From an uncultured Clostridia bacterium (GTDB lineage Bacteria; Bacillota; Clostridia; TANB77; CAG-508): a stretch of DNA of 64,000 bases. Each line of letters opens with the position of its first letter. Position 1 is the first letter of the stretch. The stretch covers positions 310,001-374,000 of the forward strand of contig CAQDYY010000001.1 in NCBI GenBank assembly GCA_948777935.1. The letters are read 5' to 3'. Under the pieces are notes generated by a model. That model was given only the letters and a program-made list of their open reading frames with translations. It had not been told where the DNA came from and did not search any database. This document shows positions 8,051-16,894 of the stretch, piece after piece. Made by a program: the position numbers and the translations under genes.

Positions 8051-9403
8051 TTAATGCACATAATCATTTCTAATTGCTTTTTTATTATAATCTATTATAA
8101 TATTTTTTCTTCTATATACTGAAAATATAACTGCTAAACTTAATATATCTATTACTAAATTGTCCCATCTACCATATGATATAAATGGAATACCTGCATC
8201 TATCGATAGTAGCCCTGCATTTAAGTTAACTATTATACATACTATACTTCTAAATATAAATAAACTTGCAATTCCAATTATTAGTAATTTTCCATAAGTA
8301 TCTCTTATTTTTGTTGTATCTATAATTAATTTTATACTAAATAAGAAAACAGCTATAATCATTAAAATACTAATAATCCATCCATAATTTATTAATATAG
8401 CCATTAATGGAAATATTTCTCTTTCTGCATTATAAAGCAACACTGTTTTTATATCTAAATTATCTGTTTTACCTAAAATCTTAGCCGATTTCATAACATC
8501 TCTTTGAAGCATTGCTGCCCATGCTTTCTCAGGATCTATTTCTGGATTAAACCTTATAGCAATTTTATTTGAAACTCCATAAATTTCACCACTTCGTGCT
8601 AAATTTACTAAGCAAATTGATGTTGCTATAATTATTGAAATTGCTGTAATATTTAATAATTTTCTTATATATTTCTTTTGTTTTGTTTGTATAACTTTTG
8701 AAGTAACAATTGCATAATAGGTAAATAGTAAAATCCACATTAACGAACGTGAATATTGTAATAGCATTATTAGAGATATTATAGCTAGTAATGCAACTAT
8801 TTTTATCATGCTTATGTTTATATGTCTATTAAAATATTCTATTTTAATCTTACTGTCTTTCTTCATATTTTCTATAAACCCTACAAAAGCTATAATGTAA
8901 AGTATTATTGCAATCGTACTTGTTACTGATCGTGTAGTCCATGTTTTATCTCCAGCTATAATTGGTCCTAATAATGTAAATGTTGCTATACAATAAATTA
9001 TATCAAAATGCTTTTGTAATTTTCTATAATCAAAAAAATAAATTATTAAAAAAGGTATTACACTTATTGCAATATATATTAAGTTTGATTTCAAATCATC
9101 CATATTGTCTATACTGCTAAGTAAAATACCAAATACTAATAGTAACGAAGTAATAATAAGTAACTTCCAATTCATTTTAGGCTTATGTATTTTATTTAAT
9201 CTTTTGCCTATTTCCTCTGCTTGTCCCATTTGCATAATTGCTTCTTTTTCTGCCTCATGCTCTTTCATTCCTTCTTGTACGTAGTTATCCTTTAATTCTT
9301 CTATATGGTTTTCCAACTCTTCTGATATTTCTTTTCTAATAGGTGTATATTTTATTTGCTCACATACTTTATTTAAAAATTCCTTAGTTTGCAAACGAAA
9401 CAC
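8051..9403 (-). CDS. HAAS/permease-prefix domain fused to an FtsW/RodA-like membrane protein
   Basis: 450 residues. Residues 1-75 form a helical cytosolic domain (LNKVCEQIKYTPIRKEISEE, then EAIMQMGQAEEIGKRLNKIH) like those paired with PadR regulators. About ten membrane helices follow; the late IPFISYGRWDNL matches the PFISYGG motif of SEDS proteins (FtsW/RodA/SpoVE), which polymerise peptidoglycan strands. The second Gly of the usual motif is Arg here, so transglycosylase activity is uncertain. Overlaps the end of the padR gene, so it is probably controlled by PadR. Confidence 0.75.
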   Translation of the reverse strand: MFRLQTKEFLNKVCEQIKYTPIRKEISEELENHIEELKDNYVQEGMKEHEAEKEAIMQMGQAEEIGKRLNKIHKPKMNWKLLIITSLLLVFGILLSSIDNMDDLKSNLIYIAISVIPFLIIYFFDYRKLQKHFDIIYCIATFTLLGPIIAGDKTWTTRSVTSTIAIILYIIAFVGFIENMKKDSKIKIEYFNRHINISMIKIVALLAIISLIMLLQYSRSLMWILLFTYYAIVTSKVIQTKQKKYIRKLLNITAISIIIATSICLVNLARSGEIYGVSNKIAIRFNPEIDPEKAWAAMLQRDVMKSAKILGKTDNLDIKTVLLYNAEREIFPLMAILINYGWIISILMIIAVFLFSIKLIIDTTKIRDTYGKLLIIGIASLFIFRSIVCIIVNLNAGLLSIDAGIPFISYGRWDNLVIDILSLAVIFSVYRRKNIIIDYNKKAIRNDYVH

Positions 9404-9722
9404 CTCCTATTACATCAGTAATCCCCTTAGAAAATATTTCCCATTCTTCCTTTTTTTCTTTTAAACTTTTCTTTCCTTTTTGTGTTATTGCATAATATTT
9501 CCTTTTCTTTGCAGTAGTTTCATCCCAATATGAAGTAATTAAACTGTTTTCTTCTAACCCATGTAAAATTGGATATAGTGTTCCTTCTTTTAGTTCAAAT
9601 ACATTGTTTGATTTCTCACTTAACTTTTTAATTAACTGATACCCATACATGTTCTCATTATTAAGCATCTCAAGAATAAGCATGGTTGTGCTTCCTTTTA
9701 CTAACTCTTTACTTATCTTCAT
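9384..9722 (-). CDS. PadR family transcriptional regulator
   Basis: 112 residues. Winged helix: GSTTMLILEMLNNENMYGYQL at the start, then NVFELKEGTLYPILHGLEEN and the typical KRKYYAITQKGKKSLKEKKE wing. The downstream HAAS-domain gene overlaps it by 20 bases. A perfect palindrome lies between its promoter and start codon, suggesting autoregulation. Confidence 0.9.
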   Translation of the reverse strand: MKISKELVKGSTTMLILEMLNNENMYGYQLIKKLSEKSNNVFELKEGTLYPILHGLEENSLITSYWDETTAKKRKYYAITQKGKKSLKEKKEEWEIFSKGITDVIGGVSFAN

Positions 9723-9741
9723 TTCTATACCTCCTATTATG

Positions 9742-9756
9742 CATAGATAATCTATG
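9742..9756. promoter_or_regulatory. Candidate PadR operator
   Basis: CATAGATAATCTATG is a perfect inverted repeat (7-base arms around one central base), located between the -10 box and the start codon of padR. Operator function is inferred from symmetry and position. Confidence 0.5.
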
Positions 9757-9765
9757 TATTTTTAC

Positions 9766-9794
9766 ATTGTATATCTAGGTATAAAAAATGTCAA
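9766..9794 (-). promoter_or_regulatory. Promoter of padR operon
   Basis: Minus strand: -35 TTGACA (9789-9794), 17-base spacer, -10 TACAAT (9766-9771), followed by the palindrome at 9742-9756. Confidence 0.65.
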
Positions 9795-9867
9795 GTTATT
9801 TTTGTATATAAAAATAACTCTAAAATTTGTGGATTAATTTTTTTATATGATAATATGTCGTATTTTA

Positions 9868-10407
9868 TCATAATTCAGTACTTTGTTTTGGAACAAAATA
9901 TTTATTCATATCATTTCCTTCAAGTTCTAATAGTGAAATCTTATTCTTTATTCCACCACCATATCCAGTTAAACTTCCATTTGTTCCAACTACTCTATGG
10001 CAAGGAATAATTATGCATATAGGATTCCAACCAACTGCTCCACCAACTGCTTGTGCTGACATCCTTTTTATCCCTCTATTTTTAGCAATTATTTTAGCCA
10101 TATCGTTATATGATAATGTTTTTCCAAACTTAATAGAATTCATTATATCAATTACTTCTTGCCTAAAAGGTGTTAGATTTTCTATTTTATATTTGGGTGT
10201 AAAATCTGGAGTTTTACCACTAAAATAAATATCTAACCATTTACTCGTTTCCTTAAAAATTTCTAAATCTTTTTCTTCACACTCTATTGTATGTTTAGAA
10301 GAATCTCTTGAATCTTCAAACCACAGACCTGTTAAATATTCTCCATCACTATTCATTCCAATATTTGAAAATCCCTCTGGAGTTTTATAAATATATTTAT
10401 AAATCAT
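9868..10407 (-). CDS. ogt: Methylated-DNA--protein-cysteine methyltransferase
   Basis: About 179 residues from an ATG preceded by AGGAGAT. It has the active-site motif IPCHRVVGTNGSLTGYGGG (acceptor Cys in PCHRV) and the helix-turn-helix MSAQAVGGAVGWNP. It repairs O6-alkylguanine by transferring the alkyl group to its own cysteine. An in-frame start 30 codons earlier exists but lacks a good ribosome site and overlaps the HD gene. Likely co-transcribed with the HD-hydrolase gene. Confidence 0.9.
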   Translation of the reverse strand: MIYKYIYKTPEGFSNIGMNSDGEYLTGLWFEDSRDSSKHTIECEEKDLEIFKETSKWLDIYFSGKTPDFTPKYKIENLTPFRQEVIDIMNSIKFGKTLSYNDMAKIIAKNRGIKRMSAQAVGGAVGWNPICIIIPCHRVVGTNGSLTGYGGGIKNKISLLELEGNDMNKYFVPKQSTEL

Positions 10408-10471
10408 ATAACCATCTCCTAATAGTAAAAATATGCATTTACTATCATAAACGTATATAATTATATACTGT

Positions 10472-11110
10472 TTAAATTTTTCCTTCCCATTCATCATAAA
10501 ATTCTTTTAAGAACTCTTCCATATATTTATGTCTATGATTTGCTATATTTTTAGCTGTTTCTGTATTCATAAAATCTTTTAAATTCAATAATTTCTCATA
10601 AAAATGATTTATAGTAGTTCCAACATTTTCATAATATTCTTTAGATGATACAATTTCTTTTGGTTTTACATTCGGATTATGCATAAGTCTTTTATGACTT
10701 CCACCATATGCAAATGCTCTACCAATGCCAATTGCACCAATAGCGTCTAATCTATCTGCATCTTGTACAATTTTTCCTTCTATTGTATCTGGTATAGTAT
10801 TCTTTCCTCTAAAAGATACTTGAGCAACTATATTACATATTTGTTCTATCCTTTCATTTGAATATTTTTGATCTTTTAAAAATGTATTTAGATTGCTAAA
10901 TCTTTCTTTTTCTTTACCTACTAATTTATAATCATCAACATCATGCAATAATGCACTTAGGCAAACCAATTCCACATCACATTCTTCATTATTTGCAATA
11001 AATTTTGCCAAGTTATATACTCTTAATGTATGATAGAAATCATGCCCACTAAAATCATTCTCAAAAAAAACTTTTACATATTCTATTGTTTTCTCAATTA
11101 AATTTTTCAT
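10472..11110 (-). CDS. HD domain phosphohydrolase
   Basis: 212 residues. Metal-binding HD motif: SGHDFYHTLRVYNLAKFIA near 20-38 and LLHDVDDYKL near 70-79, then VQDADRLDAIGAIGIGRAF. This layout is typical of YedJ/YpgQ-like HD hydrolases acting on nucleotides or other phosphoesters; the substrate is unknown. Confidence 0.85.
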   Translation of the reverse strand: MKNLIEKTIEYVKVFFENDFSGHDFYHTLRVYNLAKFIANNEECDVELVCLSALLHDVDDYKLVGKEKERFSNLNTFLKDQKYSNERIEQICNIVAQVSFRGKNTIPDTIEGKIVQDADRLDAIGAIGIGRAFAYGGSHKRLMHNPNVKPKEIVSSKEYYENVGTTINHFYEKLLNLKDFMNTETAKNIANHRHKYMEEFLKEFYDEWEGKI

Positions 11111-11200
11111 ACATAATACCTCTTATCTTCTTTTTTAATTATTTAAATTTAAAAAATAGTTTATTTTTGTTATATTTCAATGCTTTCAGGGAATTGTTAT

Positions 11201-12160
11201 TTAGTCATTACTCAAAAAATTCGTTACTAAATCTATAATTACATCTTTTTCTTTTGGATTTGATTCTGCTATTAGTAAAGTTAGTGCTGCTAAAGTATTA
11301 TTATCTATTGTTTGTTTTTCATTTTTATATAAAATACCATAAAAATTTAAAAAGTATATAAACAATGTAGCTGCAATTCTTTTATTGCCATCTGCAAATA
11401 CATGATTTTTTACTATTAAATATAAGAAATTTGCTCCTTTTTCTTCTATGCTTTTGTAAATATCCACTCCTGCAAAACTTTGATAAATGTTACCTATAAT
11501 AGATTCTAAACCTTTATCTCTTTCCACTGCAAATAGTGAACTTTCTTCATTAAATCTTAGTTTATTTATAATTTCTATACATTCGCTATATTCAATTCTT
11601 CTCTCATCTATCTTTCCATCTATTTTCTTTAATGTTCTATGGTCATAGTCGTCTAGTAAATCAAGGGCTTTTGAATAATCTCCAATTACTTTTAATATTT
11701 CTTTTGCATCATTTCCTTCTAATCTTTCATCTATCCTATTTGCTATATCTATTAATTTTATTGTTTTTTCTAAATATTCCAATCTTCGTGTGTTTACTGC
11801 ATATCCTTTTAACATGTAGTCTTTCAATATTTTATTAGCCCATTGCCTAAAAATTACACCTTTATCGGATTTTACTCTATAGCCAACACTTAATATCATA
11901 TCTAAATTATAATATTCTATATCTCTAGTTACTTCTCTTTCTCCCTCTTTCTGAACTGTCGCAAATTTTGCGACAGTTGAAATATCTTTCAATTCTTCTT
12001 TTAAAGCATTATTAATATGTTTACCTATTGTTTTTATGTCTCTATCAAATAGTTTCGACAACTGTTGCCTATTAAGCCATACTGTTTCATCTTTTAAATT
12101 AACCTCTAATTTTACTCCTTGATTTTCAAATAAAATAATTTCATTCTTTTTTTCGTCCAT
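11201..12160 (-). CDS. RhuM-family protein with C-terminal Fic/Doc domain
   Basis: 319 residues. The N-terminal ~110 residues match the RhuM-type DNA-binding-like domain (VWLNRQQLSKLFDRDIKTIG, then YYNLDMILSVGYRVKS and GVIFRQWANKILKDY). The C-terminal part is Fic/Doc-like with HVFADGNKRIAATLFIYFL, i.e. the H-x-F-x-D-G-N-K-R active loop that transfers phosphate or AMP to targets. Probably a toxin-like or phage-response protein. A strong promoter with a possible LexA-type site lies upstream. Confidence 0.85.
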   Translation of the reverse strand: MDEKKNEIILFENQGVKLEVNLKDETVWLNRQQLSKLFDRDIKTIGKHINNALKEELKDISTVAKFATVQKEGEREVTRDIEYYNLDMILSVGYRVKSDKGVIFRQWANKILKDYMLKGYAVNTRRLEYLEKTIKLIDIANRIDERLEGNDAKEILKVIGDYSKALDLLDDYDHRTLKKIDGKIDERRIEYSECIEIINKLRFNEESSLFAVERDKGLESIIGNIYQSFAGVDIYKSIEEKGANFLYLIVKNHVFADGNKRIAATLFIYFLNFYGILYKNEKQTIDNNTLAALTLLIAESNPKEKDVIIDLVTNFLSND

Positions 12161-12243
12161 AAGAACACTCCCTTTTATCTAAACATTTAGTTCTTATTGC
12201 ATATATTTGTATATATTAAATTACATTCATCATTATCTTTACA

Positions 12244-12255
12244 GAACCATTGTTT
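12244..12255. promoter_or_regulatory. Possible LexA-type box at the RhuM-Fic promoter
   Basis: GAACCATTGTTT has the same half-sites (GAAC, GTTT, 4-base spacer) as the boxes before dinB and the ORF6N gene, and lies just downstream of the -10 box. The spacer differs from those two, so support is moderate. Confidence 0.35.
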
Positions 12256-12257
12256 GT

Positions 12258-12286
12258 ATTTTATGATATATCTACCATTTTGTCAA
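12258..12286 (-). promoter_or_regulatory. Promoter of RhuM-Fic gene
   Basis: Minus strand: TTGACA (12281-12286), 17-base spacer, TAAAAT (12258-12263). Same -35, spacing and -10 as the two LexA-box promoters at 28576 and 46415. Confidence 0.65.
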
Positions 12287-12297
12287 TACTTTTTACA

Positions 12298-12342
12298 AAA
12301 ATTTAGGAAGTAATTATCAATATAACTACTTCCCTAAATTTA
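12298..12342 (-). terminator. Terminator after the fatty-acid operon
   Basis: On the minus strand the arms around AAATTTAGGGAAGTA and TACTTCCTAAATTT form a stem overlapping the fabI stop codon, followed by a T-run. Confidence 0.7.
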
Positions 12343-13113
12343 AACTCCCATAATGTTATAACCACTATCAGCATATATTACTTGCCCTGTTATTGCATCT
12401 GCCATACTACTTAATAAAAATGTGGCTACATCTCCAACTTGCTTTGTTGTAACATTTCTATGTAATGGTGATTTTTCTTCTACAACAGTTAAAATTGAAC
12501 TAAAATCTTTAATTCCTTTTGCAGATAGCGTTTTTATAGGTCCTGCTGATATTGCATTTACTCTAATTCCTTCTTTTCCTAAGTTTTCTGCTAAATATCT
12601 AACACTTGCTTCTAATGCTGCTTTTGCAATTCCCATAACATTATATCCTTCTAATACTTTTGTTGAACCATAATATGTTAGTGTAACTAAATTTGCATTT
12701 TCATTTAACATATCTAGTTCTTTTGCTATTCTTGATACTAATACAAATGAATAACTACTAACATCAACTGCATGAGAATATCCTTCTTTACTTGTGTAGA
12801 TAAAGTCATTTCTTAGGTCTTCTGTATTTGCATGTGCAATTGCATGTACAATTCCATCTAATTTTCCATTTTCTTCTTTTATTTTTGTAAACACATCTTT
12901 TACTAGTTCATCTTCTGATGCTCCATCTAAAACATATGCACTGCTTCCTTTAAATTCACTTATTAGCTCTTCTATTTTATCTTTGTTTTCTTCTCCCATA
13001 TATGTAAAAATTAGCTTTGCTCCATTTTCATATGCTGATTTTGCAATTCCATATGCAATACTCCACTTATTTCTTATTCCCATTATTAATATTTTTTTGT
13101 TTTCTAACAACAT
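12340..13113 (-). CDS. fabI: Enoyl-[acyl-carrier-protein] reductase (NADH)
   Basis: 257 residues, a usual FabI length. The atypical SDR nucleotide loop (LIMGIRNKWSIAYGIAKSAY), HAIAHANTEDL, and catalytic Tyr-x6-Lys YNVMGIAKAAL are visible, plus TGQVIYADSGYNIMGV at the end. It reduces trans-2-enoyl-ACP in the last step of each fatty-acid elongation cycle. Last gene of the fatty-acid cluster, two bases after accA. Some Clostridia use FabK instead; FabI here implies the triclosan-target type enzyme. Confidence 0.92.
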   Translation of the reverse strand: MLLENKKILIMGIRNKWSIAYGIAKSAYENGAKLIFTYMGEENKDKIEELISEFKGSSAYVLDGASEDELVKDVFTKIKEENGKLDGIVHAIAHANTEDLRNDFIYTSKEGYSHAVDVSSYSFVLVSRIAKELDMLNENANLVTLTYYGSTKVLEGYNVMGIAKAALEASVRYLAENLGKEGIRVNAISAGPIKTLSAKGIKDFSSILTVVEEKSPLHRNVTTKQVGDVATFLLSSMADAITGQVIYADSGYNIMGV

Positions 13114-13115
13114 TT

Positions 13116-13928
13116 CTATACCTCCTTATAATCTCCCATATTTCTAAATTTTATATATCTATCCCCAACAATCATATCTTCATCTAATTTGTTCATTTCT
13201 GATATTGATTTTTGTATTTCTTTTTTTAAGTTATTTGCAATTTTTATGAATGTCTCTTCATCCTCACCCTTTGGTTCTTTTATTATTTTGTCTATTACTT
13301 TTAAGTTTAATAAATCATCTGCTGTTAATTTCATTTTATCTGCTGCTTCTTTAAACCTTGAAGAATCTTTCCATAAAATACTGCTATAACCCTCTGGTGA
13401 AAGGATTGAATAAATAGCATTTTCTAGCATAAATACTTTATTTGCTACACCAATTGCTAAAGCTCCTCCGCTTGAACCTTCCCCAATTACTACCGAAATA
13501 ATTGGTACTTTTAGTCTTGCCATTTCAAACATTGATTTAGCAATTGCTTCTCCTTGCCCTCTTTCTTCTGCTCCTATTCCGGGATATGCCCCTTTTGTAT
13601 CTATAAAAGTAATAACTGGTCTCTTAAATTTCTCTGCTTGTTTCATAAATCTTACTGCTTTTCTATAACTTTCTGGATTTGGCATTCCAAAGTTTCTCTC
13701 AATATTTTCTTTTGTTGTTCTTCCTTTTTGCTCTGCTATAATAGTAAAATTTTGATTTCCTATACTTGCTAAGCCACATACCATAGCTTTATCATCTCTA
13801 AATGCTCTATCTCCATGTAATTCTATAAAAGTATCAAATATTTCATTAATATAATCTAGTGATGTTTTTCTTTTAGGATTTCTTGCTATTTCTACCTTTT
13901 CCCATGCTGATAGTTTTGTATTTGCCAT
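13116..13928 (-). CDS. accA: Acetyl-CoA carboxylase carboxyltransferase subunit alpha
   Basis: 270 residues. Carboxyltransferase features: YINEIFDTFIELHGDRAFRD, FIDTKGAYPGIGAEERGQGE, and the oxyanion loop IGEGSSGGALAIGVANKVFM. It pairs with AccD to transfer the carboxyl group from biotin to acetyl-CoA. Its ATG overlaps the accD stop (TAATG), so the subunits are translated together. Confidence 0.95.
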   Translation of the reverse strand: MANTKLSAWEKVEIARNPKRKTSLDYINEIFDTFIELHGDRAFRDDKAMVCGLASIGNQNFTIIAEQKGRTTKENIERNFGMPNPESYRKAVRFMKQAEKFKRPVITFIDTKGAYPGIGAEERGQGEAIAKSMFEMARLKVPIISVVIGEGSSGGALAIGVANKVFMLENAIYSILSPEGYSSILWKDSSRFKEAADKMKLTADDLLNLKVIDKIIKEPKGEDEETFIKIANNLKKEIQKSISEMNKLDEDMIVGDRYIKFRNMGDYKEV

Positions 13929-14776
13929 TAGTTTCTACCTCCTTTATGGAGAACTATTAAATTATGAATAGTATCTTTTAAATCTTTTCTTTCAACTATT
14001 TTATCTATAAAGCCATGTTCTAGTAAAAATTCAGCAGTTTGAAAACCTTCTGGAAGTTCTTCTCCTATTGTTTGCTTTATTACCCTTTGCCCTGCAAACC
14101 CTATCATTGCATGTGGTTCTGCTAAAACAATATCTCCTAAACTTGCAAATGATGCAGTAACTCCTCCATATGTTGGATCTGTTAATACTGATATGTATAA
14201 AAGCCCTGCTTCATCTAGTTTTGTAAGTGCTGCTGTAGTTTTTGCCATTTGCATTAAAGATATTATCCCTTCTTGCATTCTAGCACCACCAGAAACTGAA
14301 AAGATTATAAGTGGTAGTCTTCTTTCTACTGCGTACTCTATTGCATATGTGATTTTTTCTCCTACAACAACACCCATGCTCCCCATTAAAAAGCCACTAT
14401 CCATAATACATATAACAACATCTTCTCCTTTAATTTTACCAGTTCCACAAGCTACCGCTTCTTGTAATCCTGTTTTTTCTCTTAAGGCTTTTAGTTTTTT
14501 AGGGTAATCTTCTAATTCTAATGGATTGGTTGTTTCTATGTTCAAATCAAACTTCTTGTATGTATCTTTATCTATCATTAATTCTAGTCTTTTGTTTATA
14601 TGCATTCTAAAATAATGACCACAATTAGGGCAAATATTTAGATTACTTCTAACAGTTTCTTTGTATAATATTTCTTTACAGTTTTCACATTTTACCCATT
14701 TTCCTACTGGTATATCTATTCTAGGATTTTTATTGTTATTAGGTATTTGCCTTTTCTTTATTTTATCTACAATCAT
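13928..14776 (-). CDS. accD: Acetyl-CoA carboxylase carboxyltransferase subunit beta
   Basis: 282 residues. N-terminal zinc ribbon WVKCENCKEILYKETV...NICPNCGHYFRMH (four cysteines), followed by the crotonase-like core with VSGGARMQEGIISLMQMAKT. Complete and of normal length. Overlaps accC upstream by four bases and accA downstream. Confidence 0.95.
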   Translation of the reverse strand: MIVDKIKKRQIPNNNKNPRIDIPVGKWVKCENCKEILYKETVRSNLNICPNCGHYFRMHINKRLELMIDKDTYKKFDLNIETTNPLELEDYPKKLKALREKTGLQEAVACGTGKIKGEDVVICIMDSGFLMGSMGVVVGEKITYAIEYAVERRLPLIIFSVSGGARMQEGIISLMQMAKTTAALTKLDEAGLLYISVLTDPTYGGVTASFASLGDIVLAEPHAMIGFAGQRVIKQTIGEELPEGFQTAEFLLEHGFIDKIVERKDLKDTIHNLIVLHKGGRN

Positions 14777-16130
14777 TTATCATTCTTCCTTTTTAATATT
14801 TTTTCTTCTACAAATGAAGTATCAAAATTTCCTCTAATAAAATCTGGATTTCTAATTATTTCAAATAAAAAATCTTGGTTTGTTTGTATTCCATCTACTA
14901 CTAATTCTTCTAAAACCCTTTTTATTTTGCTAATTGCTTCATTTCTGTTTGTTCCAAATGCAATTATTTTTGCTATCATAGAATCATAGTTTGATGGTAT
15001 TGTATATCCCTCATATATTGCACTATCTATTCTTATTCCATTTCCTCCTGGTAAATGAAGCCCCTCTATTGTTCCTGGACATGGCATAAATTTTTTACTT
15101 GGGTTTTCAGCATTAAGCCTACATTCTATCGAATGACCTCTAAATTCTACATCTTTTTGCTTTAGTTTTAGTTCATCTCCTCCAGCAATTCTTATTTGAG
15201 TTTTTACCAAGTCTATTCCTGTTCTCATCTCTGTAATTGGGTGTTCTACTTGAATTCTTGTATTCATTTCCATAAAGTAAAAATTTTTATCTTTATCTAC
15301 TAAAAATTCTACTGTTCCGAAGGCTTGTGTATCCTGCTGTTTTTGCTGCTTTTATAGCTGCATTTCCCATTTTACTTCTTATTTTTTCATCTATTGCAGT
15401 AGATGGTGTTTCTTCTATTATTTTTTGATGATTTCTTTGTATTGTACAGTCTCTTTCTCCTAGATGAATTATATTTCCATGTTCATCTGCTACTATTTGA
15501 ATTTCAACATGTCTTGGGTTTTCAATAAACTTTTCTATGTAAATTTCGTCATCATTAAATGAATTTTTTGCCTCTTGCTTTACTATTTCATATTGGCTTT
15601 CTACTTCATCTGAGTTGTTTGCAATTCTAATGCCTTTTCCTCCTCCGGCCTGCTGCTGCTTTTAATATAATAGGGTATCCTATTTCTTCTGCAATACAAA
15701 TTGCATCTTTTAAGCTTTTTACACTTCCATTTGAACCTGGTATAACTGGTACACCTGCTTTTTTCATCATTTCTTTTGCATTAGATTTATTTCCTAATAA
15801 ATCTATAACTTCAGATTTTGGACCAATAAATTTTATGTTTGATTCTTCGCATATTTTTGCAAATTTAGAGTTTTCAGATAAAAAACCCAAACCCGGATGA
15901 ATGCTATCTGCTTTTGTTACATATGCTGCTTGTATAATGTTTTTTATATTTAAATAGCTTTTGTTTGTGGCAGCAGGGCCAATACAAATTGCTTCATCTG
16001 CAAGCCTTGTATGTAATGCATCTTTATCTATTTCAGAATACACAGCAACTGTTTTTATATTCATTTCTTTGCATGCTCTTATAATACGAACTGCTATTTC
16101 TCCACGGTTTGCAATCAATATTTTATTCAT
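14773..16130 (-). CDS. accC: Acetyl-CoA carboxylase, biotin carboxylase subunit, with two +1 frameshift sites
   Basis: Reads as 451 residues, a normal biotin carboxylase length, only if one base is skipped twice: segments 16130-15648, 15646-15320 and 15318-14773. Segment 1 holds the biotin-carboxylase N-domain (ILIANRGEIAVRIIRACKEM, DSIHPGLGFLSENSKFA). Site 1 falls in the ATP-grasp glycine loop KAAA-G-GGG-KG, where CGGA replaces GGA. Segment 2 carries DDEIYIEKFIENPRHVEIQI and HLGERDCTIQRNHQKIIEE. Site 2 is in TSL-GTVEFL. Segment 3 carries MEMNTRIQVEHPITEM. Without both shifts the enzyme would end after about 166 residues. It is essential for this pathway, and all flanking genes are intact. 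ATG at 16130 chosen over the GTG four codons earlier because AAAGGTG is correctly spaced. Confidence 0.93.
15316..15319 (-). other. +1 frameshift site, accC site 2 (CGGA)
   Basis: Minus strand ..AGC CTT C|GGA ACA GTA.. The zero-frame codon is CGG; the conserved GTVEFL resumes when the C at 15319 is skipped. Confidence 0.9.
15644..15647 (-). other. +1 frameshift site, accC site 1 (CGGA)
   Basis: Minus strand ..GCA GGC C|GGA GGA GGA AAA GGC.. Skipping the C at 15647 restores the conserved KAAAGGGGKG loop. Zero frame reaches TAG six codons after CGG. Confidence 0.93.
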
Positions 16131-16182
16131 AAATATTTTCACCTTTCTTTAAAATTATTGTACTGTTTTATTTTACACTATA

Positions 16183-16330
16183 AGAACCCTCCGTCAGTGC
16201 TTCGCACTGCCACCTCCCTTAGATAAAGGAGGCTTTTCTCTACCTTTCAAAATAACTATGCTAGTCTAAGTATTGTAGAGTAATGGCCCCTTTACTTAAG
16301 GGGGCTGTCGCGTTAGCGACTGGGGGTTCT
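16183..16330. repeat. MITE-like palindromic element, copy 1
   Basis: Imperfect terminal inverted repeats: left AGAACCCTCCGTCAGTGCTT, right (reverse complement) AGAACCCCCAGTCGCTAACG, each extending about 55 bases to CTCTA. Lies between fabZ and accC. A second copy in the same orientation is at 18639-18842. No transposase gene. Confidence 0.8.
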
Positions 16331-16375
16331 AAAGCACATATTTTAAAATAATCTAATATCTACATTTTGTGCTAA

Positions 16376-16798
16376 TTATACTAATGCAAATGTTAATTCA
16401 CCTTTAGCTACAACTTTACCATCAACTGTTGCTAATGCCTCTCCTACTCCAATTGGACCTTTTCTTTTTATAATTTTCACTTCCAATTTAAGCCTATCTC
16501 CGGGAACTACCATTTTCTTAAACTTCATTTTATCAATTCCACCAAATAGAGCATTCTTTCCTTTATTTTCTTCCATACTTAATATAGCTACTGCTCCTGT
16601 TTGTGCTAAACTTTCTGCAATTAAAACACCTGGCATAATTGGATTACCTGGAAAATGCCCTTTAAAATACCACTCTTCACTATCTACTTTTTTATATGCA
16701 ACAGCAGATTCACCAGCTACATATTCTTCCACTTCATCAATCATTAAAAATGGTTCTCTTTGTGGAATTATTTTCTTTATTTCTTCTTTATTTAACAT
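16376..16798 (-). CDS. fabZ: 3-hydroxyacyl-ACP dehydratase
   Basis: About 140 residues from an ATG preceded by AGAGGAAAA. The hot-dog fold signature HFPGNPIMPGVLIAESLAQ contains the catalytic His and Glu; the start IIPQREPFLMIDEV is typical. It dehydrates beta-hydroxyacyl-ACP in fatty-acid elongation. An in-frame start eight codons upstream is less well placed. Confidence 0.95.
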   Translation of the reverse strand: MLNKEEIKKIIPQREPFLMIDEVEEYVAGESAVAYKKVDSEEWYFKGHFPGNPIMPGVLIAESLAQTGAVAILSMEENKGKNALFGGIDKMKFKKMVVPGDRLKLEVKIIKRKGPIGVGEALATVDGKVVAKGELTFALV

Positions 16799-16852
16799 AA
16801 TTTTCCTCTTTTCGTTTTTCAATGTTTACAGTTTCACTACGTTCAACTGCAT

Positions 16853-16894
16853 AAGTTATCCGTAACGCTCAATGTTCGCTAACGGCTAACTTAA
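16853..16894. repeat. Palindromic hairpin repeat covering the 3' end of accB
   Basis: Outer arms TAAGTTA/TAACTTA and inner arms CCGT/ACGG. A relative at 18678-18722 has TAAGATA/TATCTTA and CTGT/ACAG, i.e. compensatory changes that keep pairing. The accB stop codon (16869-16871) and last codons lie inside it. Confidence 0.75.

Noticed and set aside
12181..12193. AAACATTTAGTTC before RhuM-Fic as a LexA box
   Set aside because: The half-sites are five bases apart instead of four.
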